The notes under the pieces were generated by a model. The model worked only from the letters and a program-made list of their open reading frames with translations. It did no database searches and was not told the DNA's origin. A stretch of DNA of 64,000 nucleotides from Monoplex corrugatus (lineage: Eukaryota; Mollusca; Gastropoda; Littorinimorpha; Ranellidae). The stretch is from assembly GCA_030674185.1 (NCBI GenBank), contig CM060314.1, forward strand, positions 17,786,087 through 17,850,086, read 5' to 3'. Within the stretch, counting starts at the first letter, position 1. Every line of letters begins with the position of its first letter. Positions 44,096 to 54,200 of the stretch are shown here, piece after piece. The position numbers and the translations under genes were made by a program.

Positions 44096-47030
44096 ATGGG
44101 GGTGGGGGGGGTGGGGGCAGAGCCAAGGGGAGGTAACTTGAGGAGGGACCTTAGGGCGGTGGGAGAATCAAGGGTAGGGAACTTGGGGAAGGAACTTGGG
44201 TGGGAACCAAGGGGAGGGAAGTTGGTGATGGAAATCAGGGGGGGGGGGGTGAACTTGGGGAGGAACTTTGGTTGGAGGGGGAACCAAGGGCAAGGAACTT
44301 GGTAACAATTAAGGGGAGGGAATTGGGATGGAAATTAGGAGGGTGCGGAAAAACCAAGGGGAGGAAACGTGCGGGGAAAGAACTTACAGGGCCCAAGGGG
44401 ATCAAACTTGGGGAGGGAACTTGACAGGGAGGGGGGGAAAACTTGGGAGGGGAGGGAACTTGGGGAACATGGAGAAGAGAGTGGAGGGAACATGGGGGGA
44501 GGGGCGAACCAAGGGGAGGGAACTGCGGGAGAACTAAGGGGAGGGAACATGGGGGAACGTCAGGGGTTGAACCAAGGGGAGGGAACTTTGGGGTGGGGGG
44601 ACAGAGCAAATTGGAGGGAACTTGGGGAGGAACCAAGGGGGGTTGACTTGGGGGATGAGAACCAACGGGAGGGAACTTGGGGGCACCAAGGGTAGGGAAC
44701 TTGGGGAGGAAACTTGGGGGGAGAACCAAGAGGAGGTAACTTGAGGAGGGAAATGGTGGCGGACGGGAGAACCAAAGGGGAGGGAACTTGGGGATTAATT
44801 TGGGGGGGGGGGGGGGAGTTGATCAAGTGGAGGGAACTTCATTAGGGGGGTGAGGGAGAACAAATGGGAGGGAACTTGGCTGGTGCAGGCATGAGAATCG
44901 AGGGGAGGGAACATGGAGAAGGAACTTGTGGGGGAACTTGGAAGGGGCAGGAGAACCAAAGGGAGAGGACATGGGAAGGGGAACTGGGAGGCGGGAGAAC
45001 CAAGGGGAGGGAACATGGGGGGAGAACCAAAGAGAGGGAATCTGAGGAGGGAACATAGGAGGGCGAACCAAGGGGAGGGAACTTGGGGTTGGCGAACTAA
45101 GGGGAGGGAACTTGAGGTGGGATAACCAAGGGAGGAAACTTGGGGGAGAGAACCTAGGGGAGGAAACTTGGGGAGGGAAATTGGGGGACAGAACCAAGGG
45201 CAGAGGGAACTTGGGGGGGGGGGGGATAAGGAGGGGGAGAGCTTTGGGAGAAAATTTTGGAGGGTTTAACCCAGGGAAGGGAACTTAGGGAGAAATTTTG
45301 GTTGGTTGCTGGTGAACCATGGGGAAGGAACTTTGGGATGGAATCTTTTTTTTTTTTCCCTTTTTTTCTTTTTTTTGGAGGGGAAACAGAATCATGGGGA
45401 GGTAGCTTGGGCGGGGATTTGGGGGTAGACCCAAGGGGAGGGAACTTGTCAGTGGGATCTTGGGGGAGAACAAAGGGAAGGGAATTTGGGGGGAGAAGGA
45501 AGGGGAGGGAACTTTTCTTGGGGGGAGAACCAACGGGAGGGAACTTGGGATGGTAACTAGGTGAGGGGGGGAGACCCAGGGGAGGGAACTTGGGGGAGAA
45601 CCAAGGAGAGGGAGCTTGTCGATATGATTTTGGGGGGAGAACGAAAGGGAGGGAACTTTGGGGGGAAACGAAGGGGAGGGAACGTGGGGAGGGAACTTGT
45701 GGGGGGAACCAACAGGAGGGAACTTGGGGGATATCACAGGGGAGGGAACTGGAGGGGGAACAAAGGGGAGAGACCTTGGCGACGAGGGTAGGGAGAACAA
45801 AAAGGGAGGGAACTTTGGGTGCAGAGAACCAAAGGGAAGGGAACTTCGAGGTGGGGAGAACCCAAGAGGAGAGAACTTGGGGAGGGGAGAAGGAAAAGGG
45901 AGGGTGCTTTGGGGTAGGGAGAACCAAAGATGATGGTAATTTGGGCGGGGAGAATCAAAGGGAATGTTACTGGGGGGGGGGGGGGGGGGAGAAACCAAGG
46001 GCAGGGAACTTGGGGGCGGAAAACTAAGGGGAGTGAACTTAGGGGCGTAACCAGGGTGGGGTGATTGGGGGGGGGGAGGGGCAGGAGAACCAAGGGGAGG
46101 GAAATTGGGGATGGAACTTGTGGGGGAGAGGGGATCAAGGGGAGGAAACCGTGGGGGCGGAGATAACCAAAGAGAACGGAACTGGGGGGGGGGGGGGTGG
46201 CGGAGAACCAAAGGGGACTTGGGGTGGGATGAACCAAACGGTACAGTACCTGGGGACAGGGATAATCGAAAGGGAGGGTACTTGGGGACGGGAGAAACAA
46301 ATGGTAGGGAACATGGGATCTGAGTAGGAAAGCTAATGGGATGGAACTTTGGAGGGTGGGGGAACCAATGGGAGGGAACTGGGGTTGGGTGGGAAAACAA
46401 TGGGAGGGTAATTTTGGGACGGGAGGGAGAGACAAGGGGAGGGAACTTGGATGGGTGGGGGAACCAAGGGGAGGGAACTTGGTACGGGAGAACCTAGGGG
46501 AGGGTGCTTGGAGGCTAGAGGGAACTGGGGGTGGGTGAGAGAACCAGTGGGGGGCAGGGCAGGAGAGCCAAGGGGAGGGAACTTGGGGAGGCAATTTTGG
46601 GACAGGAGGGAGAGACAAGGGGAGGGAAATTGGGGGGAGAACCAAGGAGTGAGAACAAGGACGGGGGCGGGAAAACCAATGGGAGGGAAATGGGGGTGAA
46701 CCAAGGGGAGGGTAATTGAGGTGAGGAGAATCAAGGGGGTGGTAATTTGAGGGGGGGGGGAGAAAAACCAAAGGGATGTATCTTGGGGAGGGAAATTGGG
46801 GAGAGAACCAAGTGGAGGAACATGGGGCGGGAGAACTAAGTGGAGGGTACTTGGAGGTGGGAGAACCAAGGGAAGGAAACTTGGGGAGGGAACTTGGGGA
46901 AGGAGTACAAATGGGAGGGAATTTGGGGCAATGGGAGAACCAATACAGGTACATGGGGGTTGGGGTAACAAGTGGAGGGAACTTGGGATTTAGAGAACCA
47001 AGGGAAGGAACTTGGGTAGGTTGAACGATG
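44096..47030. repeat. G-rich minisatellite, period about 30 bp
   Basis: About 2.9 kb consist of a degenerate unit around AACCAAGGGGAGGGAACTTG followed by GGG and a variable GGA/GGG segment. The + strand is almost all purine plus the recurrent ACTT and CC. Runs of G up to about 14 are present (for example 44241-44250, 44803-44816, 45970-45989). The minus strand therefore has long proline-rich open frames in all three frames (up to about 400 codons), which are composition artefacts. The array resumes at 48114 after a LINE insertion. Confidence 0.95.
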
Positions 47031-47034
47031 GGTA

Positions 47035-48113
47035 GGGTGTGTCAATGGCAGATGTGGTGCGTCTAGTGTGTTGGCTAATGACTGCGTGCTTGTCACCTCT
47101 CACTTTCAGCCTGCACCGCTGGCTAGCACTGCTGCTTGCAGCTATGCGAAAAGAAGAGCAGAATGTATAAGTCTCTTCCTGTCAGTACATAGCCTCTCCA
47201 TCAGCAAGCCCTACGTTATGCCTCCTCGTGGCGACAAGCGGTAACTGAGCACCTCACGGACTCAGGCTAAAAACACGAGGGACTCGGAGGTCTGGCCCCC
47301 AGACGTGAGGCACGTAGGCCCACCGGCGTGTGGATATGCCCTGGTGCCCACGAACCAGACCCCCAGCTATGGGTAAATAGCTCCACTGCCTTGTGGACAT
47401 CTCGGGAGAGAATGAAGCTAAGGGAGGTAACCCTGGAAGAAAAAAATGACCTACTGCCTTGTAGGTTGTCGTGGGAACGACAAAGGCTAGCGGAGAGACC
47501 GCAAAACAAAACAAAAATCAAAAAACGATGGAAGGCAACGGGAAACCACCATCGTATTCTCCCTAGAAACATTATGGACAGTGAAAATAGAAATGAAGAT
47601 AACGACGTAAATAGATGCTCCGATGGAGCACCTTCGTCCAGTAGGGACCGTCATGTGGCGCAGGTGACACCAGACCGTCAGCCAGCTACTGCGACCAAAC
47701 TCAAACTCAAAAATACTGAAATAGCAACATGGAACATAAGAACTTTGTTCCAAAAAGGCAAATTAGACAATGTCAAAATGGAGATGGAAAGGCTTAACAT
47801 TAATATTTTAGGACTAGGGGAAATGAGATGGAAGGGGGCAGGCATGATAACATTCGGAGAGTATACAGTGATATACTCTGGTGGAAACTGACATGAAAGA
47901 GGAGTAGGCATTGTGATGGACAGGGACAAATCAAAAGCAGTTAAGGGATACTGGGCTGTGTCCGACAGAGTCTTGCTGGTCAAATTGGGAGGCAGACCAT
48001 TGGTAACATCATTTAGGTGTATGCACCAACATCCACAAGTACTCCGGAAGACATCGACAACTTCTACGAAGTATTAGAGATGGCCAACATCATACGGCAA
48101 GGCACCTGATGAT
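47035..48113 (+). pseudogene. LINE-C, internally deleted copy (5' region joined to 3' end)
   Basis: A 5' leader of about 300-500 bp leads to an open frame (47328-47891). It reads MDSENRNEDNDVNRCSDGAP (from 47574) and ends with the start of an APE-type endonuclease: ATWNIRTLFQKGKLDNVKME, LNINILGLGEMRWKGAG, then a stop. After the stop HERGVGIVMDRDK and VYAPTSTSTPEDIDNFYEVL follow. This is joined directly to MANIIRQGT, a stop and TGATGATGA, the family's C-terminus and tail. The rest of the endonuclease, the whole RT and most of the C-terminal region are missing. So both termini are kept and about two thirds of the element is deleted. It sits inside the G-rich minisatellite. Confidence 0.85.
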
Positions 48114-48605
48114 GATGAACCGATGGGAGTGAACTTAGGTATGTGTGAGAACCAATGTGAGGGTATTTTTCTTTTAGGGGGAGAACCAAAGGGTCGGAAC
48201 TTGGGGGCGGGAGAACCAAAGGGAGGTAACTTGGGGCGAGAGAACTAAGGTAAGGGAACTTGGAGAGGGAATATGGGGGCAGGAGAACCAAGGGGAGAGA
48301 ACTTTGGGGCGGTGGAACCAAGGGGTGGGTAATTGGGGACGGGAGAACCAAGGGGAGAGATTTTTTTTTTTTTTTTTTTTTTTTTGGGGGGGGCGTTAGA
48401 ACGAAGGGGAGGGAACTTGGGTAGGGTGAACCGATGGGAGAGAACTGAGGTGTGTGAGAGAACCAATGGAAGTGTTTGTTTGTTTGTTTTGTTTTGTTTT
48501 GTTTTTGGGAAAACCAAAGGGTTGGAACATGGGGGCGAGAGAACCAAGGGGATGGAACTTGGGAAGGGTGAACCGATGGGAGGGAACTGATAAGTGTGGG
48601 AGAAT
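48114..48605. repeat. G-rich minisatellite, second block
   Basis: The same ACCAAGGGGA/GGGAACTTGG units resume after the LINE. They include variants with GAACCGATGGGAGGGAACTG and two T-rich insertions (a run of T at 48360-48385 and a GTTT stretch at 48477-48510). Confidence 0.92.
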
Positions 48606-48606
48606 C

Positions 48607-48613
48607 ACACACA

Positions 48614-48657
<44 letters not shown>

Positions 48658-48785
48658 CACACGCACACACGCACACACGCACACACGCACACACGCAGGC
48701 ACACGCAGGCACACGCAGGCACACACAGAGGCACACACAGAGGCACACACAGAGGCACACACAGAGGAACACGCGCGCGCGCGCA
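48607..48785. repeat. (CACG)n / (CA)n microsatellite ending in (GC)n
   Basis: ACGC repeats (48612-48655) lead to ACACGC and CAGG variants, GGCACACACAGA units and a CGCGCGCGC stretch (48772-48783). The alternation is Z-DNA-prone. Confidence 0.95.
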
Positions 48786-49587
48786 CGAGCACGTGCTGGG
48801 AGGGACTTTTAGTTAAGCTTCAATTTTCTCAAGACAATGTCTCCACGTCTTGGAATCAATTCCACAGACACCAAAGCCGGATGTATCATGTGATGGATAA
48901 AATCCAAATGGAGTACGGCACATGATGAACGCCTGTGTAATATATACCACGTTCTAGGAAGTAACTTTTGTAGAATCGAATACTCAGCCGTCTAATCTGG
49001 ATCCATATGTATTTCCACTGTGTCACAGAGTTCAATCTACTGTGTACAATGGGAAAGGTCAGCACAATTAGTCCAGCCACCTTCTTTGGCACCAGGTAGC
49101 TCCAAGCTTCACAAAAGGCGTCATGGGACATTGACGTGACCTTTGAACGCACTCTGTACACAGATAAATGAGCTTATTGGTGGCAGGGGTGCCATGCCTT
49201 TCAGACACAACTATTGGTTTTAACGGATTTCTTGTTCCGCAAATAGCATTTGTGTGGAGTCTTTAAGTGTGCCTTTTAGGTGTGCATTATTGAGTTAGTT
49301 TATAACATGATTATCCTAGTCTGGTGCGGTTGTTCTTGCCTAATTCAACTAATGTGAACAGTTTGAAAAAAAAGTTAATTTTTTTCCAAGCATTTCACGT
49401 ACAAGTGGTAAGTACATTTGGTATTATGGTAAATAATGAAAGTGCATTGGATATTTGACTATTACGTGTAAGCAGTCATTTCTCTTTCTTCCATTTCTCC
49501 CGTAACGGAATGACTTTTTTTATTTAATAATCTACTTTTTTTTTTAGGATCATCGCACTCAGGGAGGTTACTTTTGTGCTCACCTTT
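48786..49587. other. No gene seen; minus-strand frame 48886-49161
   Basis: The minus strand has a 91-codon frame with AFCEAWSYLVPKKVAGLIVL and YIWIQIRRLSIRFYKSYFL, which looks coding-like. There is an acceptor-like CCCATTGTACACAG inside it but no matching donor. I cannot assign it. The rest is AT-rich and featureless. Confidence 0.3.
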
Positions 49588-50032
49588 TATTTTTCCTCGT
49601 CCCATTTTCTACGCCACCTTAATGACTGTAGAAGCTGGAACAGTTTTTACAATGCGATGATGATGATGTCAATGAGGATGATAATCATGATGCTATGGAG
49701 TTCTATCTAAGATTGAAAGTGCGTGACAGGACTGTTTTCTGAGCTTGCTATCATAATATATCCTGGCGTCAACCAGGCCCGAGAACAAACAGAACCTACG
49801 GTGCTGGTCAGAATAACTTAGCAACACCCTCAGTGACGCATCCGTGAAGTGGATGAGACTTGATTGTGTGGTCCTAGTCTTCCCAATGAGCCCTTAACAC
49901 ACCCAACTCTGGGTAGGAGTCGGTTACAGCCGAACAAATCCACAATGATTTTTGAAGGAACTAATGGGGATTCGAAACAACAATCTTCCAGTCATTAGTC
50001 CGTTGCACTAACCGCTACACCACGGAGACTGG
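49588..50032 (-). repeat. tRNA-derived SINE S1, copy b
   Basis: Read leftward from 50032, CCAGTCTCCGTGGTGTAGCG starts the head with A box TAGCGGTTAGTG. A degenerate B box TTTCGAATCCCC lies near 49970. The 300-bp body ends in GGCGTAGAAAATGGGACGAG and an A-rich tail. It matches S1 copy a at 27877-28298 over its length. A body block ATGATGATGATGTCAATGAG is shared. Confidence 0.85.
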
Positions 50033-50410
50033 TGTTATTTAGAAATCTAGTCGTTGAGTAATACAATATTTTGTTAAACAGTGTCAAAGCAAATAAGAAA
50101 TGAACTGGAGGAATGTGCATTGTTTGATGTTCTATTTTTTTCCTTAGTACTTTATGTTTCTATAATCAAACAAGTCTATGCACATCTTGATTTGATCCCT
50201 TGGTAAGAAAGGTGTCACAGTTTTTCATTGATTTGTGAAATTGAAAAAAAAATTGCGTGTTGTTGTGCATACTAGTGAGGCATGGTATATCGTATGCTTT
50301 AGTTGTCCTCGTGGCGTGGCCGTGGTATTAAATAGGTCTTCCGTTCGGTAAGCAAAGCTAGATTGGTATGTATTAACGTTTGGTGAGAAATAGTTTGTGT
50401 TAGCCTGATA
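50033..50410. other. No gene seen
   Basis: This is AT-rich sequence without a supported feature. Confidence 0.5.
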
Positions 50411-50890
50411 TCAACCTAACCTTACAGCTGCATATGAATGAAAGCTGACGGCCATAGCTGGGAGGTCGCTTTTGCAACTTTCCGTATATTCTGTCCGCAG
50501 TCGAGTACGTTTATTCTCTACAGTGGCAATGCCTGCACGTAATCTTGTTGCCAGGCACACCAAATTGCCAGGCACAACAAATTGTAGACGTCTTATCAAG
50601 TGTCTAGTCATAGACATATCATCAAACTTCAGGTACGTTTTCAGGCGTTCATGAGTCTCAGCAGCTGGCACCCTGTGCGCCAGAATCCTGCAGCGAGCTC
50701 TTGGTACAGGATCACTGTTGGGATGCAGCCACCATGTACTCGGAGGACGTGGTCAAGCCAGCGCATTAGACTTTCACATGAAGACGATAAGCATGCTTAG
50801 CATTCTGACCTAGTCCAGGACGCCATCGTTTGTCACACGGATCTTCCAGGAAATGCCCAGGATCTGGTGCAAGCATAGCCAGTGGAAGCT
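50411..50890 (-). pseudogene. LINE-B C-terminal fragment
   Basis: The minus strand shows LHQILGISWKIRVTNDGVLD near 50805-50870. A degenerate WLDHVLRVHGGCIPTVILYQ segment is near 50700-50760. A GRQLLRF-like block follows, and then an open frame with RLRAGIATVENKRTRLRTEY (50411-50671). This order (LGI, GHV-like, GRPxLRFKD, basic C-terminus) matches the LINE-B fragments at 3433 and 6190. It is frameshifted and lacks the RT catalytic motif. Confidence 0.65.
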
Positions 50891-50928
50891 GTTGAGGCAG
50901 TGTTCTCAATGGAGGTAGATTACCTATA

Positions 50929-52561
50929 CTACACGTCATTATTGAAGGGCCAGGAACGTTTTTGAGTCAATTTTTGAAAGGAGAAATAACCTATTTTCTC
51001 TTACTCTTTTCTCCAATTCGTTGCCGTAACTGAATGGATAAGAGCTCAGACAACATTGCAGTTTCCTTTTGGCACGTGTTTGGGGATTTGCCGATTTGCA
51101 ATGGGCGGCCCAAGGAAGACAATTTCCACACGAAATTGTCGAATCTTCAGCAGGGTCTCTCTGACGACGCAGACAAGGTAGCGACAAAATTCGCTTTGCA
51201 CGTGCAAGGCAAGCCCTTTTTGAACACTACTCCAGCCAAAGTTGCCGGCAGACGAGGATAAAAAGGACCCGTTCTTGGTTCGTTTTAACCATGCTTGCAA
51301 GACGACGGATGACGAATGAGCAGCGGGGGAGAGCCCTCGCTCTGCTTGATGAAGGCCTAGCGCAGCGGGAAGTTGCTAGACGACTTGAAGTGTCGCATTC
51401 CACAATCCAGAGACTGCTGGAGCGCTTCAATGAGACTGGAGCACTTCAATGAGACTGGAGCAGTCCAGGAAAGGCGTCACACGGGTCGACCCAGAGTAAC
51501 GCCAAGACAGCAAGACCGCTACCTTGCCCTCTCCGTCCTGAGGGAAAGGGCATCCACTGCGGTGACCTTGAGGGGTCAGCTGAGGGACGCAACAGGTGCT
51601 AACATCAGCTGCAGCACGGTGAGAAGACGGCTACATGAGGCAAACTTGAGGTCACGGAGACCGGCCGTCCGACCCGTGCTGTCACCGGTCAACAGAGTGC
51701 GCCGCATGACCTGGGCCAGGGAGCACGTGACCTGGACAAGGCAACAGTGGGCCCGGGTCTTGTTTTCGGATGAGTCCAGGTTCACCCTGACCTTTAACGA
51801 TGGCCGGGCTCGGGTGTGGCGACGTCAAGGGGAGAGGTTCGCTGACGCCACTGTCCAAGAGCATAACCGGTACGGCGGCGGGTCGGTGATGGTGTGGGGT
51901 GGCATGAGCCGTGGTACCCGGACCCCCCTGCTCCCCATTGACGGCATCCTGAACGGGGTCCGGTACCGGGACGAGGTTCTGGCGGCCGTGGCACTGCCTG
52001 CGCTTGTGGACCTTGGTCAAGGCGCCATCTTCCAGGACGACAATGCACCTGCGCATCGAGCACGCCTTGTGACCGACTTCCTGGAGCAGCATGAAGTCGT
52101 CCGTATGGCCTGGCCAGCGTGCTCACCTGACCTGAACCCAATTGAACACCTCTGGGATGTGCTCGGGAGGCGCATCAGGGACAACCACCCCCCACCGGGC
52201 ACCCTGGCCAGGCTGGTCGACATCCTGCAGATCGAGTGGGCGGCCATCCCTCAGGACACACTCCGTACCCTTGTGGGGTCGATGCATCGGCGCTGTGAAG
52301 CATGCATCCAGGCTCGGGGCGGACACACGCGATATTGAAAACAGATTGGCCAAATCTGACACTTTCTGTTTTTTGAAAAAGGGGGGGATGTTCCTTTAAA
52401 TGCATGTGCTGTTCACTAATGGGTCATTGTGCTAATTTCTTTTTCCAAAACAGGTGTGGAAATGATGAAATAAAACATAGAATCAATTCTAAACATTGTC
52501 AATTATTTCAACTTAAAATTAGAGAGGAAGGAAGAAGTGGCCCTTAAATTATGATTAGGAG
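50929..52561 (+). mobile_element. Tc1-like transposon, family B copy B1 (1633 bp)
   Basis: It lies between TA dinucleotides (50927-50928 and 52562-52563). The termini are imperfect inverted repeats of about 24 bp. The left is CTACACGTCATTATTGAAGG, and the right read inward is CTCCTAATCATAATTTAAGG; both continue GCCA. It is 19 bp longer than B2 (1614 bp), exactly accounted for by a 19-bp tandem duplication. Outside that, I saw only a handful of differences from B2, so both are recent insertions. Confidence 0.95.
51291..52338 (+). pseudogene. Tc1-family transposase, copy B1, frameshifted by 19-bp duplication
   Basis: The frame starts MLARRRMTNEQRGRALALLD at 51291 and is intact through the first helix-turn-helix. 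It breaks at a direct duplication of AGCGCTTCAATGAGACTGG (51421-51439, repeated 51440-51458 with one difference). Downstream, in the +1 frame, everything is open to the normal stop at 52338. This includes D-containing LFSDESRF, FQDDNAPAH and NPIEHLWD. Without the duplication the length would be the same 342 codons as B2. Two residue differences from B2 seen by eye are T65P and I76V. A shorter frame from an out-of-frame ATG (51373) would lack most of the DNA-binding domain. Confidence 0.92.
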
Positions 52562-52663
52562 TATACATCTCACTCCTATAGGGAAGCTACATGATACGCA
52601 GGGTCTGTACAATCTAATCTTGGTGGCTGATATGAACTTGTCATTTTCCCACACTTGCTTGGA

Positions 52664-53150
52664 CAACTTGGGGATAGCATCATCATCGTCACCAGGTGCT
52701 GCAAATCCCCCTTCCTCATAAAATGGCCTATAAATGTTGCTTGTCTTTTCCTGATCTTCCTTATGAGTGATCTACTTGTGTCTGCCTCCATCAAGACTGT
52801 CTCGTTTGTTTTCTTTCCTGTCCATGGAACTCTCAACATTCTTCTGAGAAACCACATCTCGGCTGCCTCGATCATGCTCTGGCTTTGCTTGCTGACTGTC
52901 CACGCCTCGCATCCGTACAACAGTATTGGTTCTATATATAACATTCAAGGACTCTCTTTCTGATGTTAATTGATAGGCATTTGTTGGTAAGAATGCTTGT
53001 CATCTTCTTGAATGCTGTTTTGGCTTGGCCAATTCTGCCAGCTATTTCCGATGTGCATCTGCCGTGTGATGAAATGACCGTTCCCAGGTATTTGAACTTA
53101 TTAACCTGTGTCAAGGTTGTGCCATTTGCTGTTAGTTATGGGGATAGCAG
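52664..53150 (-). pseudogene. LINE-C fragment with deletion joined to its tail
   Basis: The minus strand encodes NGTTLTQVNKFKYLGTVISS, HGRCTSEIAGRIGQAKTAFK, KCLSINIRKRVLECYIEPIL, LYGCEAWTVSKQSQSMIEAA, RKIRKRQATFIGHFMRKGDL and QHLVT. It then jumps to TGATGATG-type tail (52676-52688). The last 60 or so codons present in the 21480 copy are missing. It is well preserved (one long open stretch after 52944 and another before). Confidence 0.85.
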
Positions 53151-53440
53151 CCACAACATTCTCTGTCCGTCTGTTGAGCTCTGGGTTAATAAGTAAGGTA
53201 CGGGTTCTTGGAGACCGTCGATCCTAAGAAGACGAGTTCATTTACTATATGCACTTACAGAGTGTGGTCATCAATACTGATGCAGGGAATTACCTGACAT
53301 TCTGGCACATATCTGTTTTTCTAATACTGATGATGAGGCCACGTTTTTAGGAAACATGGCCCAAGGAGCTGGCATCTGCATTCTGTGTGAGACATCAAGT
53401 CGGCATTATCGGCAAAGACTATCTCCCGGACGCGAGGATA
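53151..53440 (-). pseudogene. LINE-B reverse transcriptase fragment
   Basis: The minus strand shows [13 protein letters not shown] near 53400-53440, a degenerate FADD catalytic motif (D to N). Frameshifted VHIVNELVFLGSTVSKNPYL and NPELNRRTENVVAA follow. This matches the FADDAxLxSHTE...YLGSTVT...AELNRRIGKA pattern of LINE-B. It abuts the LINE-C fragment at 53150, same strand. Confidence 0.65.
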
Positions 53441-53469
53441 AAGAGCTCGTAGTATATAGGTAGACTCTA

Positions 53470-53626
53470 ACACACACACGCACGCACGCACACACACACA
53501 CACACACACACGCACACACACACACACACACGCACGCACGTACACACACACACGCACGTACACACACACACGCACGCACGTACACACACGCACGTACACA
53601 CACGCACACACACACACGCACACACA

Positions 53627-53677
<51 letters not shown>

Positions 53678-53880
53678 TGTGAGGGAAGGTAGAGAGCGAG
53701 ACGAAGAGAGAGAAAGTAAGAGAGAGAGAGGGGGGCAGGGAGAAAGAAAAAGACAGATAAACAGAGAAAGGGAGAGAGACAGACACAGAGAGAGAGAGAG
53801 AGACGGACAGGCAGACATACAGAGAGAAAGGACAGGGAGAGAGACAAAGAGGAAGACGGAGAGACAGAGAGAAAGGAATC
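53470..53880. repeat. (CA)n/(CACG)n then (GA)n/(CAGA)n compound repeat
   Basis: CA repeats with ACGC and GTAC variants (53470-53677) change abruptly to GA/CAGA repeats (53690-53880). Confidence 0.95.
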
Positions 53881-54200
53881 CGCAAAGAAGCCAGACGCCT
53901 GAATGCCTGAACGGATTAGAGTCAGAAGAGACTGTGCTGAGATCACACATGACATCCCCTCACCAAGGGGAGCAACTGCTTTTTGTGGCGTTGGAGCTCC
54001 CATAATACCTCTGTCAGCGTAATGAGAATGACGTCATCCGCAGTGACCTCCCTTTGTAAACGGCCCCCAGTTCAAAAAGACAATCATGTGTCACATTTTG
54101 GTTTCTGTGGGTTGTCAGTCTTATGAATGCTGATAAAAAAAAATTTAAAAAAAACGATGTCAGAGTGTTTGAATTTTTTGGTTCATATTTCGATCATCTA
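53881..54200. other. No gene seen
   Basis: This is short mixed sequence between a microsatellite and Tc1 copy A2. Confidence 0.5.

Noticed and set aside
45154..46954. Three long proline-rich minus-strand frames (up to about 400 codons)
   Set aside because: They run through a G-rich minisatellite and are open in several frames at once. There is no start context or conserved domain. Low stop-codon density follows from composition.
48886..49161. Minus-strand exon with an acceptor-like CCCATTGTACACAG
   Set aside because: No donor follows within the open segment, and I see no homology. Kept only as unassigned.
51373..52338. 321-codon frame as a complete B1 transposase
   Set aside because: Its ATG is out of frame with the real N-terminus at 51291. 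The frame is created by the 19-bp duplication.
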